Shown here piece by piece: positions 23,358 through 32,866 of a stretch of DNA of 33,569 nucleotides. A program made the translations under genes and the position numbers. This DNA is from an uncultured Acidimicrobiaceae bacterium (lineage in GTDB: Bacteria > Actinomycetota > Acidimicrobiia > Acidimicrobiales > MedAcidi-G1). Every line of letters starts with the position of its first letter. Position 1 is the first letter of the stretch. The notes under the pieces are model-generated. The model searched no databases. It worked only from the letters and a program-made list of their open reading frames with translations, and had not been told where the DNA came from. The stretch lies in the NCBI GenBank assembly GCA_913030665.1, contig CAJWFS010000013.1, forward strand, positions 1-33,569. The letters run 5' to 3'.

Positions 23358-24575
23358 GTGGCCCTCATAGTCCAGAAATTCGGCGGCACCTCGGTCGCAG
23401 ATGCGGAACGCATGCGCGAGGTGGCCGATCACGTCGCCCGCACCGTCAGGCGCGGCAACCAGGTCGTGCTCATCGTGTCGGCCATGGGCAACGAGACCGA
23501 CGAGTTGCTGCGACTGGCGGGCGAGGTTTCGATCGTCCAGCCGGGTCGCGAGATGGACATGCTCATAACGGCCGGTGAACGCAAGGCCATGGCCCTGGTG
23601 TGCCTGGCCCTCCACAACATCGGAATCGACTCCGAGTCGTTCACCGGTAGCCAGGCCGGCTTCCTGACCGACGCCAACCACCGGAACGCCAAGATCCTCG
23701 ACGTCCGACCTGATCGGGTCCGGGCCTCCCTGGAAGCGGGGAGGGTCCCGGTGGTCGGAGGATCCCAGGGGGTCTCGACGGAGAACGACGTGACCTTCAT
23801 GGGGCGCGGAGGGTCGGACACGACGGCTGTGGCCATAGCCCATGCTCTCGGCGCAGACTCCTGTGAGCTCTACACGGACGTCACCGGCGTCTTCACCACC
23901 GACCCACGGTTGGTGCCGACCGCCCGACGCATGCCCACGGTCTCGTTCGACGAACTGTTGGAGATGACGGCCACCGGATGTCCGAAACCGTCCATGCGAT
24001 CCGTCGAGTACGCCCGTACCCACGGGGTGAGGCTGCATGTCCGTTCTGCTTTCACCTGGCAGGAGGGGACGTGGGTCGATGAGGAGGAAACCGATATGGA
24101 ACAGGCAATCGTCTCGGCGGTCACACACGACACGTCCGAGGCCAAGATGACTATCGCCGGCGTCCCCGACCAACCGGGTATCGCCGCCCGGGTCTTCCGG
24201 GCACTCGCAGACCTCGACGTGAACGTGGACATGATCGTCCAGAACGTGTCGGACCGCGGAGTGACGGACATCTCTTTCACCGTTCCGCACGCGGACCTGG
24301 CGCGCACCGTCGAGCTGGCCGAACGGCTAGCGGTCGAGATCGGAGCGGCAGGGGTCTCCTCCGACGACACGATCGCCCGGGTGAGCGTCATCGGTGCGGG
24401 GATGCGCTCGAACCCCGGTGTTGCGGCGACCATGTTCGAGACCCTCTCGGCATGTGGCGTGAACATCCGGATGATCTCCACCTCGGCTATCCGGGTGAGT
24501 TGCGTGGTCGACGGTGACCAGGTCGAGGACGCCGTTCGGGCGCTCCACGACGCCTTCGGACTGGCCGGGGCCTGA
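23358..24575 (+). CDS. lysC: Aspartate kinase
   Basis: This kinase phosphorylates aspartate in the first step to Lys, Thr, Met and diaminopimelate. The 405-aa product starts V-A-L-I-V-Q-K-F-G-G-T-S with the kinase motif KFGGTS (Lys7), then GRGGSDTTAVAIAHAL and the Asp-rich YTDVTGVFTTDPR. Two ACT domains at the C terminus (MTIAGVPDQPGIAARVF and VSVIGAGMRSNPGVAATMF) should bind Lys and/or Thr for feedback inhibition. In this class an internal start often makes a separate beta subunit from the ACT half; ATG 24096, inside the frame before the first ACT domain, could serve but has only the modest purine run GAGGAGGAAA about 11 nt upstream. asd follows two genes later. Confidence 0.95.
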   Translation: MALIVQKFGGTSVADAERMREVADHVARTVRRGNQVVLIVSAMGNETDELLRLAGEVSIVQPGREMDMLITAGERKAMALVCLALHNIGIDSESFTGSQAGFLTDANHRNAKILDVRPDRVRASLEAGRVPVVGGSQGVSTENDVTFMGRGGSDTTAVAIAHALGADSCELYTDVTGVFTTDPRLVPTARRMPTVSFDELLEMTATGCPKPSMRSVEYARTHGVRLHVRSAFTWQEGTWVDEEETDMEQAIVSAVTHDTSEAKMTIAGVPDQPGIAARVFRALADLDVNVDMIVQNVSDRGVTDISFTVPHADLARTVELAERLAVEIGAAGVSSDDTIARVSVIGAGMRSNPGVAATMFETLSACGVNIRMISTSAIRVSCVVDGDQVEDAVRALHDAFGLAGA

Positions 24576-24583
24576 TCCACGGG

Positions 24584-25638
24584 GTGCGGTTCCGTGAGCC
24601 GGGACGGATCGGCGCGGCCATTGCGGTGGTCCTGTCGTCATGCCTCCTGGCTGCTGCCTGTGGGTCGACCGACGGGGGCCGGGAGCCGGCCGCCCCGGTA
24701 GCGACCACGACGATTCTGGAGGTGGCCACCACGACGGTCACGCCGGCTGGCGCCAGGGACGGCTTCGTGGCGGGGGCGGCCGGCTCCGCACCGATCCTGG
24801 GTGGCCTGACCGAACACGATCTGGGTTGCGTGGCCGACCGCCTTCTCGAGGAGCTGGAACCGGTGGAGGTCGTGACCCTGACCCGCAACGGCCCGCGGCC
24901 GGGCCAGTCGGCGTTGGCGGTCCGGGCATTGCTCGACTGCGATCTGGTCATCGAGGTCGTCACCATGGGGCTGCGGGACGCGATCCAGGCTGATCCGGAT
25001 TCCCTGGCCATCGATGCCACCTGTCTGCTGGAGGGAGTCGAGCCGGACGACCTGGCTCCCTATCTGGAGGCGCGCTTCGCCCTCGGCTTCGTGGCCTTCG
25101 AGGTCTCCGAGGCCACCGACCTGCTGGCCGGGACGCCGATACTTGCCAACACGATGCGGTGCAGGACGATGGCTGCGTTCGAGATGGTGGATGCCGATAC
25201 CCCGGGCGTGTGCGTCGAGCTCTCCCAGCGGCTCGGCGACATGATGGCTGCGTTGATGGCGACCGATGGGGCCGATCTCGGACCGGATCCGATGCTCCTG
25301 GCCAGCGTCTTCGTCGTCACCAACGAGATCTTCGCCTGGTTGGCCGATGAGGTCCCGCCGGAGTTGGAGGCCGATGCGATCCTGGTGCGGGACACCACGG
25401 CGAGGGTGGGGGAGTTGATGGTCGAAGGCCTGGCCAGGCCCGACCTGGACACCGACGACGCGGAAGAGGTCATGGTCGCCTTCCTGGGCATGATGACCCG
25501 CATCTCCGCCGAGTTGTCTGGAGTGGAGGGCGACCTGGCTGCCGCCACCAGCCGGTTGAGGGCCCATCTGGTCGAGACCTGTGGTGAGTCCTCCTCGATG
25601 CTGTTCGAGTTGCTGGTCGGGGTCGGAGCCACCCCCTG

Positions 25639-25639
<1 letters not shown>
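24584..25639 (+). CDS. Predicted lipoprotein of unknown function (lysC-asd interval, first)
   Basis: I do not recognise this 351-aa protein. The signal peptide has a hydrophobic core and lipobox LLAAAC (Cys26), followed by a short Thr/Val/Pro spacer. The mature domain is acidic and helix-rich, with scattered Cys (CVAD, DCDL, TCLLEG, RCRT, VCVEL, ETCGESSS) that could form disulfides outside the cell. It starts at GTG 24584, 8 bp after lysC, without a clear ribosome-binding site. Its stop overlaps the next lipoprotein gene by one base. A cell-envelope role is all that can be inferred. Confidence 0.78.
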
Positions 25640-27425
<1,786 letters not shown>

Positions 27426-27452
27426 GGCCCACTCCACCCGGCCAGGTGCCGT

Positions 27453-27704
27453 CTAGGGAGGATCCGTCACGTAGCGGGCCATCGCTTCGTCCATGGAGAG
27501 GTCCAACTGGTTGGCCAGGCTGGCCAACCATGCCAGGACGTCGCCCAACTCGTGGAGCTGTTCCTCCGGAGTCCCCTTGCGGGTGGCCTGGGCCAGTTCG
27601 CCCAGCTCCTCGCAGAGCCACGCGACGGTGGCTGGAATCCCACGCTCCCGATCGGCGGTTCCGTAGAGGTCCTCCATGAGTTTCTGTACTTCCACCAGTT
27701 CCAT
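27453..27704 (-). CDS. MazG-like nucleotide pyrophosphohydrolase
   Basis: This 83-aa single-domain protein has the all-alpha NTP-PPase metal motif: E-E-L-G-E in WLCEELGELAQATRKG, and E-L-G-D in LHELGDVLAWLASLANQL, giving the ExxE-(n)-ExxD set. Such small MazG-like proteins hydrolyse nucleoside triphosphates, often non-canonical or dCTP-like. The ATG ending at 27704 is supported by TACGGT 7 nt upstream; a longer frame to 27749 has no such support. It converges on asd with a 27-bp gap. Confidence 0.85.
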   Translation of the reverse strand: MELVEVQKLMEDLYGTADRERGIPATVAWLCEELGELAQATRKGTPEEQLHELGDVLAWLASLANQLDLSMDEAMARYVTDPP

Positions 27705-27711
27705 GCCGCGG

Positions 27712-27717
27712 ACCGTA
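27712..27717 (-). promoter_or_regulatory. -10 box of the MazG-like gene (TACGGT)
   Basis: TACGGT ends 7 nt before the ATG, with no ribosome-binding site. Confidence 0.45.
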
Positions 27718-27787
27718 CCGGCCCACGACCGGCGACCGTGACGGGGCATCCACGTCTAGCGCGCCTGTCCGGTCCACACTCGTCGCC

Positions 27788-28093
27788 ATGCTCACCGACT
27801 ACGAGGCGACTCATGTCATGCGTGCGCTGGATGCCCTCGACGAGCTGGAGGCGGCTGCAGTCAAGCTGGTGAGGGCCGAGCTGGCCTGTGGCCCTGCCAT
27901 AGATGGCCTCATCGCCGATCCGCTCACCGCAGGTACGCGCCTGGATGTGGTGTGCCTGGTCGACACCATCGCAGCCGACCTCCTCGCCGCCATGGGTCGC
28001 GGTGAGACCGTCCGGCGCCTGGTCGACGAGGCGCCCGCAGGTGGAGCCCGTGATGCCCTGGTCGAGTACCTGGCGGACCGGGGCAGCACCTGA
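27788..28093 (+). CDS. Small hypothetical protein, helical
   Basis: This 101-aa acidic, Ala/Leu-rich protein is predicted all-helical, with no signal peptide or membrane segment and no family I recognise. The opening (MLTDYEATHVMRALDALDELEAAAVKLVRAELACGPAI) has heptad-like spacing that may pair subunits. It lies between the divergent MazG-like gene and the convergent YbaK gene. The ATG has no ribosome-binding site; CACACT 7 nt upstream is a poor -10 box. Codon use matches its neighbours, which supports a real gene. Confidence 0.6.
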   Translation: MLTDYEATHVMRALDALDELEAAAVKLVRAELACGPAIDGLIADPLTAGTRLDVVCLVDTIAADLLAAMGRGETVRRLVDEAPAGGARDALVEYLADRGST

Positions 28094-28116
28094 AAGCTGT
28101 CCTGCCCCGGGGTGGG

Positions 28117-28647
28117 TCAGGCGTCGATGGGTGCGGGGTGGGCCAGGCCGTCCACGGCCTCCGCTAACGCCAGCTTCAGTAGCCCGGCGGGTGGAATCAG
28201 GAGCTTGCGATCGCGGCTTCCACCGCCCACGACGATCCGGTCACGGGCCATGACCGCGGTGTCGATCCAGACGGGGAGCGGGGAGGGCAGGCCGAACGGC
28301 GTCACCCCTCCGATCGTCATACCGGTCACAAGTGCGGTCTCCTCGGCCCCGGCGAAGGAGGCCTTCCGGGTATCGAGCCGTTTCCGGACGATGCCGTTGA
28401 CGTCCAGCCGGTGGGTGGCGAGCACCATGCAGAGGGCCAACGGCCGGTCCTGGCCGGGTCTCGACTTTCCGGCTACCAAGATGGCATTGGCGGAGTCGGA
28501 TGGGTCGATTCCGTAGGCGGCGCAGAAGTCGGTGGTATCGGCCAGGTCGGGGTCGCACGCCATCACCTCATGGTCCACCCCCAGTAGGGCCAGCATGGCC
28601 AGCACCGGGTCGATGGCACTGTCTGGTTCGGTCGGTGGAGAGGTCAC
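28117..28647 (-). CDS. YbaK/EbsC-type aminoacyl-tRNA deacylase
   Basis: This family removes wrongly attached amino acids from tRNA (for example Cys from tRNA-Pro). The 176-aa protein carries the invariant Lys as K61 in NAILVAGKSRP, then ALCMVLATHRLDVNGIVRKRL and the GGVTPFGLPSPLPVWID segment of the substrate pocket. The start is GTG 28647, which overlaps the stop of the upstream transporter (GTGA), so translation is coupled. The amino-acid specificity is not evident. Confidence 0.87.
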   Translation of the reverse strand: MTSPPTEPDSAIDPVLAMLALLGVDHEVMACDPDLADTTDFCAAYGIDPSDSANAILVAGKSRPGQDRPLALCMVLATHRLDVNGIVRKRLDTRKASFAGAEETALVTGMTIGGVTPFGLPSPLPVWIDTAVMARDRIVVGGGSRDRKLLIPPAGLLKLALAEAVDGLAHPAPIDA

Positions 28648-29561
28648 GACTGCCTCGGTGGAACGGGGTCGACCTCGCGGGCCGGACCCGTCAGCCCGTA
28701 GGTGACTGCGGCCACCACGAGCGCCCCGCCGATGAAGGTGGGCGTCGGCGGTACCTCGTCGAACCACAGCCAGACCCATAGCGAGGCTGCCACCGTCTCC
28801 ACCGGGGTGAACATGGCGACCTCGGCGGCCGGCGCGTGCCGGGTGGCGGTCGACATGCACAGCCTTGCCACCGGGCCGAACAGTCCTCCCATCAGCAGCG
28901 TCGCGAAGAAGGCCCGCCGGTCGACGAGGGCGAGGTCGGCCGGCCACGCGGTGAGCAGGGCGGTCATCGTGGCGGCCATGGCGACCACCAGGGTTCGGGG
29001 CAGGTCCGGGTAGCGCCGCCAGATGATCAGGTTCACGCTGAACCCCATGATTGCCACGAGGGCCATGAGGTCGCCTCCGACGCCGCCGTTGGACATGGAG
29101 CCGCCCACGATCACCGTGATGCCGCCCAGGGTGCAGGCGATGGCCCGCCAGGTACGGCCGGAGGTCCGTTCATGCAGGGCGATCCGAGCCAGGACGGCGG
29201 CGAAGATCGGACCGGCGGCGATGATGGCGACCACGTTGGACACGGCGGTGAGCGTCACGGCGGTGAGGAATGCCGTGGTGCCTATCGCCGACAGGATGCC
29301 GGTGGTCAGCAGCTGTCGCCGCCACAGAATCAACTCGGCGAGGACCCGCCGCCCGAGCGCCCGAGTGGCCATGGACCATGCCACCGGCGTGGAGAAAAGG
29401 CCGACCATGAAGGCAATGGTCCAACCGTCGATCTGCGAGTCCCGCTCGGCTATCCGTATGAACAGCGAGTCGGTGGAGACCATGAACATCCCGGTGAAGG
29501 CCAGGAGAAGTCCGAGTTGGCGTCCGGAGCGTGGGATCGCGTCAAGGGGGCGTAGAGCCAT
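28644..29561 (-). CDS. EamA/DMT family transporter
   Basis: This 305-aa inner-membrane protein has about ten hydrophobic helices arranged as two EamA repeats. Typical signs are VSTDSLFIRIAERDSQIDG near the N terminus, the helix-3/4 stretch TAFLTAVTLTAVSNVVAIIAAGPIFAAVLARIALHERTS closing repeat 1 and FTPVETVAASLWVWLWFDEVPPTPTFIGGALVV closing repeat 2. It is probably an exporter of small metabolites or amino acids. The ATG ending at 29561 follows TAGTGT by 6 nt. It is coupled to the YbaK gene by a 4-bp overlap. Confidence 0.9.
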   Translation of the reverse strand: MALRPLDAIPRSGRQLGLLLAFTGMFMVSTDSLFIRIAERDSQIDGWTIAFMVGLFSTPVAWSMATRALGRRVLAELILWRRQLLTTGILSAIGTTAFLTAVTLTAVSNVVAIIAAGPIFAAVLARIALHERTSGRTWRAIACTLGGITVIVGGSMSNGGVGGDLMALVAIMGFSVNLIIWRRYPDLPRTLVVAMAATMTALLTAWPADLALVDRRAFFATLLMGGLFGPVARLCMSTATRHAPAAEVAMFTPVETVAASLWVWLWFDEVPPTPTFIGGALVVAAVTYGLTGPAREVDPVPPRQS

Positions 29562-29567
29562 CGCCGG

Positions 29568-29573
29568 ACACTA
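29568..29573 (-). promoter_or_regulatory. -10 box of the EamA gene (TAGTGT)
   Basis: TAGTGT ends 6 nt before the ATG, another leaderless-type start. Confidence 0.45.
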
Positions 29574-29625
29574 GTTGTGGAGGCTGGCAGGATGACAGAA
29601 CGGAGCCCGGGCCCGGAGGGTTGGA

Positions 29626-31107
29626 ATGCGTCGTCCGAACATCTTGTTCATCACCCTCGACCAGTGGCGAGGCGACTGCCTCGGGGCTGCGGGACATCCG
29701 GTGGTGGAGACCCCACACCTGGACCGCCTGGCCGCCGAGGGCGTCAGGTTCACCTCCCACTACGCCCAGTCCGCCCCGTGCGGGCCCAGTCGGGCCAGCC
29801 TCCTGACCGGCACCTACCAGCACGTCCACCGGTCGGTCCAGAACGGCACGCCGTTGGACGCCCGGTTCACGAACGTGGCACTGGAGGCCCGTGCCGCCGG
29901 TTACGACCCGCTGTTGTTCGGCCACACCGACACCACCGTGGACCCTCGGACGGTCTCCGACGACGACCCCCGACTGGAGGACTACGAAGGCCCGTTGCCC
30001 GGTTTCCGGATGGTGCTGGACCTCCCCGAGGACCGGGGTGCCTGGTACCGGTGGTTGGAGGAACGGGGGCACGACATCTCAGACCCGGATCGGTTCCTGC
30101 GCCCGCGGACTGACATGGCCACACCGGCGGGGCGGGGGGCCAGTTGGCCTCCCCCACCGTTCGCTGCTGACGAGACCGAGACGGCCTTTCTGGTCGGCGA
30201 GGTGGTCGACGAGTTGGAACGCCTTGAGGGCGATGGCCGGCCCTGGTTCGTACATGCCTCGATCTACCGGCCGCACCCCCCGTTCGTGGTCCCCGAGCCG
30301 TACAACGACATGGTGGATCCGGCGTCAGTATCCGAGCCAATCGTCGACGTAGCAGGCGCCGAGCACCCGTTCCTGGCCGCCGCCAGGTCCTGGCGCCACG
30401 CCCGACCACCGGTCGACCATGGCGACCTCCGGCAGTTGCGTGCCACCTACTACGGGATGATGGCCGAGGTCGACGCACAGGTCGGACGGCTGCTGGGGGC
30501 CCTGGAGGACCTGGGGGCGGCCGACGACACGATCGTGGTGGTCACCTCCGACCACGGTGAGATGCTGGGCGACCACGGCCTCATGAGCAAGCTGGGCTTC
30601 TTCGACCAGGCATTCCACATCCCGCTGATCCTCCGCTACCCGCCCGTGACGGGAGCGTCCGCCGCGACCGGTGCGGTGGTAGAAGCCTTCACCGAGAACG
30701 TGGACGTTATGCCGACGTTGTTGGACCTGGTTGGCGTCGAGGTGCCACGCCAGTGCCAGGGCATGTCGCTCCGGCCCTGGCTGGAGGGCACAGTTCCCGA
30801 CGGCTGGCGGACAGCGGTGCACTGGGAGTTCGACTTCCGCCTCTTCGCGGGCGCCGTCGACCTGCCGGGCCACCTCTGCAATCTGGCGGTGCACAGGGAC
30901 CGGCGCGGCAAGTACGTGCACTTTGCCGGGTGGCCGGCGGTCTTCTACGACCTGGAGGACGACCCGGCAGAGCAGCGACCCCTTGGTGCACACCCCGCCA
31001 TGGCCGACTACGCGGCGTCCCTCCTGGATTGGCGAATGGCCACTGATGATCAGGTTCTGGCAGACCACATAGCCCTGCCTGGCGGCATGGTGGTGCTCGA
31101 CAAGTAG
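29626..31107 (+). CDS. Sulfatase / phosphonate monoester hydrolase family enzyme
   Basis: This 493-aa alkaline-phosphatase-superfamily hydrolase opens with R-P-N-I-L-F-I-T-L-D-Q-W-R, where Asp12 is a calcium/metal ligand. It has Cys52 in A-P-C-G-P-S-R-A-S-L-L-T-G; Cys in C-x-P-x-R is converted to formylglycine, the catalytic nucleophile. VVTSDHGEMLGDHG supplies the late metal residues. There is no signal peptide, so it acts in the cytoplasm and needs a formylglycine-generating enzyme from elsewhere. Cytoplasmic members with C-G-P-S/A-R can be phosphonate monoester hydrolases or choline-sulfatase-like; the substrate is open. The ATG has GGAGGG 5 nt upstream. Confidence 0.9.
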   Translation: MRRPNILFITLDQWRGDCLGAAGHPVVETPHLDRLAAEGVRFTSHYAQSAPCGPSRASLLTGTYQHVHRSVQNGTPLDARFTNVALEARAAGYDPLLFGHTDTTVDPRTVSDDDPRLEDYEGPLPGFRMVLDLPEDRGAWYRWLEERGHDISDPDRFLRPRTDMATPAGRGASWPPPPFAADETETAFLVGEVVDELERLEGDGRPWFVHASIYRPHPPFVVPEPYNDMVDPASVSEPIVDVAGAEHPFLAAARSWRHARPPVDHGDLRQLRATYYGMMAEVDAQVGRLLGALEDLGAADDTIVVVTSDHGEMLGDHGLMSKLGFFDQAFHIPLILRYPPVTGASAATGAVVEAFTENVDVMPTLLDLVGVEVPRQCQGMSLRPWLEGTVPDGWRTAVHWEFDFRLFAGAVDLPGHLCNLAVHRDRRGKYVHFAGWPAVFYDLEDDPAEQRPLGAHPAMADYAASLLDWRMATDDQVLADHIALPGGMVVLDK

Positions 31108-31146
31108 GCCGACGTGTCGGCGGTGGCGCCCCCAGTCATCCTGCTG

Positions 31147-31174
31147 CGACGGTGGTCACGTGTGACCACAGTCG
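31147..31174. repeat. 28-bp inverted repeat after the sulfatase gene
   Basis: The core GTGGTCA-CGTG-TGACCAC (31152-31169) is a perfect 7-bp palindrome around a CACGTG centre. CGAC/GTCG extends it on both sides past one mismatch. TGTGACCAC recurs alone at 31205-31213. It could be a terminator for the sulfatase gene or a dyad operator with a third half-site. The rest of 31108-31331 shows nothing I can name. Confidence 0.45.
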
Positions 31175-31331
31175 CCGTGTCGCAGAGTCCGCCCGGCGCC
31201 AGAATGTGACCACGGCCGAACCGGTCGGTGGGCTCCCTCCAGGTAGCGCACCGCCTTCGGCCAGTCACGCAGACCAGCCGACCCGGGAATCCTCGGAAGA
31301 TGCGGTTGGAGCCCTTCAGACAGGAATCCAC

Positions 31332-31556
31332 ATGCGATTCAGTACCCGTTCCATCCACAGCCTCCGTCACCCACAGGACGATGTCTACCGCGCCGTCTCC
31401 TGGGCCGTGGGCCCCGGCTTCGCCATGGGATCTAGCGATCCCGTGCTTCGCATCGTCCTCAAGGGAGCACGTCAGATCGCCGCAGACAGGCGTCTCTCCG
31501 TGGACCCGGTCGCCCAGAACGCCGGCCCGGAGTCCGAGCTGGACCTGGTCACCTAG
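31332..31556 (+). CDS. Small hypothetical protein (weak call)
   Basis: This possible 74-aa protein starts MRFSTRSIHSLRHPQDDVYRAVSWAVGPGFAMGSSDPVLRIVLKG, with AGGA 6 nt before the ATG. The frame opens further upstream to a GTG at 31152, but that would start inside an inverted repeat and has no ribosome-binding site. There is no recognised family. The strong hairpin just after its stop is the best support that a transcript ends here. Confidence 0.4.
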   Translation: MRFSTRSIHSLRHPQDDVYRAVSWAVGPGFAMGSSDPVLRIVLKGARQIAADRRLSVDPVAQNAGPESELDLVT

Positions 31557-31569
31557 GCGACCTTCCTCC

Positions 31570-31585
31570 GGCACCTGACGGTGCC
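31570..31585. terminator. Small hairpin preceding the main terminator
   Basis: GGCACC-TGAC-GGTGCC is a perfect 6-bp stem with a 4-nt loop, 13 bp after the preceding stop. It stands 12 bp before a much larger hairpin. Confidence 0.4.
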
Positions 31586-31597
31586 AGACCAGAACTT

Positions 31598-31631
31598 CGA
31601 CGGACCCGGGGCCCAGGCCCCGGGTCCGTCG
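31598..31631. terminator. Very strong GC-rich hairpin, likely terminator
   Basis: Positions 31598-31613 and 31616-31631 are perfectly complementary over 16 bp around CA; the realistic loop is CCCAGG or similar. It stands about 40 bp after the small ORF and over 100 bp before the methyltransferase gene. There is only a weak T-containing tail (GCGTTCGTGT). Confidence 0.7.
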
Positions 31632-31754
31632 CGTTCGTGTAGCCGGGCCTTGTGGGTGGCAGGGCGACGCGGCTAGGCATGGCGGGCCCACCACGGGGAT
31701 CGTGTGCAGGCACATAGCCTCCTGGAGGCATCGGGAACCGGAGGGGAGCGGGAC

Positions 31755-32438
31755 ATGACCGGTAGGCACGAGGCCGCCCAGCCCGATGGCCGCCCGCGCT
31801 TCGACCTGGCGGACGCCTACGCCGTCGAGACACCGGATGACAACCGTGGCCTCTACGCCCGCTGGGCCTCCACCTACGAGTCGGGGTTCATTGCCGACAA
31901 CGGGTACGTGTACCACCTCGGCGTGGCCGGGGCTTTCGCCGAAGCGGCGACCGTCGACGATGGCCCCGTGCTGGACGTGGGATGCGGCACAGGCCTGGTG
32001 GGTGAGGCACTGCGGTCCTTCGGGTCGTGGGTCGTGGACGGCCTGGACCTGTCGTCCGAGATGCTGGACGAGGCCCGTGCCAAGTCCACCGGAGACGGAA
32101 GCTCCGTCTACGGCGACCTCCACGTCGGGGACCTGACGGCCACCCTCGATCTCGGTACCGGCGGATACGGGGCGGTGGTCAGCTGCGGGACCTTCACACA
32201 CGGGCATGTCGGACCGGGTGCGTTCGACGAACTCCACCGCATCGCCCGCCCGGGTGCCCTCTTTGCCATTGGGATCAACCCTGAGCACTTCACGAACCTC
32301 GGCTTCACCGCCCGGTTCGCCTCGGACGTGGCGGCCGGTCGGATCACCGAACCGGTCGTCCACCGGGTGCAGACGTATGCGTCGGGTGACCACGTCGGGC
32401 AGGTCTCCCCGGTGGTCGTCTTCCGGACGCTCTGCTGA
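31755..32438 (+). CDS. Class I SAM-dependent methyltransferase
   Basis: This 227-aa protein has methyltransferase motif I VLDVGCGTGLVGEAL at about 72-86 and the motif-II acidic end GLDLSSEML at 96-104, giving a Methyltransf_11/25-type fold. The N-terminal helix region (NRGLYARWASTYES) is typical of small-molecule methyltransferases. ATG 31755 has GGGGAG 6 nt upstream; a GTG at 31704 is in frame but would precede the likely -10 TAGCCT (31715-31720). Substrate unknown. Confidence 0.87.
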   Translation: MTGRHEAAQPDGRPRFDLADAYAVETPDDNRGLYARWASTYESGFIADNGYVYHLGVAGAFAEAATVDDGPVLDVGCGTGLVGEALRSFGSWVVDGLDLSSEMLDEARAKSTGDGSSVYGDLHVGDLTATLDLGTGGYGAVVSCGTFTHGHVGPGAFDELHRIARPGALFAIGINPEHFTNLGFTARFASDVAAGRITEPVVHRVQTYASGDHVGQVSPVVVFRTLC

Positions 32439-32458
32439 CGCCCGGGATCAGGCCCGGC

Positions 32459-32653
32459 TCAGCTCATGGCGCACGACATGTCTGCACCGCAGCACATCGG
32501 CGACTTGATCTTGCCGTGGTCGTTGGGGCACTTCGATACCTGCACGGTCGAGCCGTCGTCCTTGGTGAGGGTGGCGTCTACCAGCGGGGCGTCACACGCT
32601 CCGCAGGTGGCGTTCACTGACATCCCGCAGGACGCACATTCGTAGGTGGCCAT
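32459..32653 (-). CDS. Small Cys-rich zinc-ribbon-like protein
   Basis: This 64-aa protein has eight Cys (6, 9, 17, 20, 42, 54, 55, 61) and His46. Two CxxC pairs (YECASCG and TCGACD) precede an SKCPNDHGKIKSPMCCGADMSC tail, suggesting one zinc ribbon and a second metal or redox cluster. The end C-C-G-A-D-M-S-C resembles small metal-binding proteins, but I cannot name the family. The ATG ending at 32653 has a strong GGGAGGA 7 nt upstream; the frame reaches 32704 without such support. It converges with the methyltransferase gene (20-bp gap). Confidence 0.75.
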   Translation of the reverse strand: MATYECASCGMSVNATCGACDAPLVDATLTKDDGSTVQVSKCPNDHGKIKSPMCCGADMSCAMS

Positions 32654-32853
32654 ATTGGATTCCTCCCGTGGAACGATCGGAGTGGAGCCTGACACAAAGG
32701 CCAACTGGATCCGGTTACCGGGAAGGGTCGCCTCCCGGCGCCCGAGACCATCGGCAAACTTCCAGTAGTGCCGGACCCTCCGGACGGAGGCCTAGATGTC
32801 TGTCCTGGAGGGCGTGCCAGGTGGGATTTTGGTAGTTCTGCTGGCCGGGCCCG

Positions 32854-32859
32854 TAGCGT
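32854..32859 (+). promoter_or_regulatory. -10 box of the last EamA gene (TAGCGT)
   Basis: TAGCGT ends 7 nt before GTG 32867, fixing that start by the leaderless pattern. The remaining spacer 32654-32853 shows no other feature. Confidence 0.45.
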
Positions 32860-32866
32860 GGACGGC

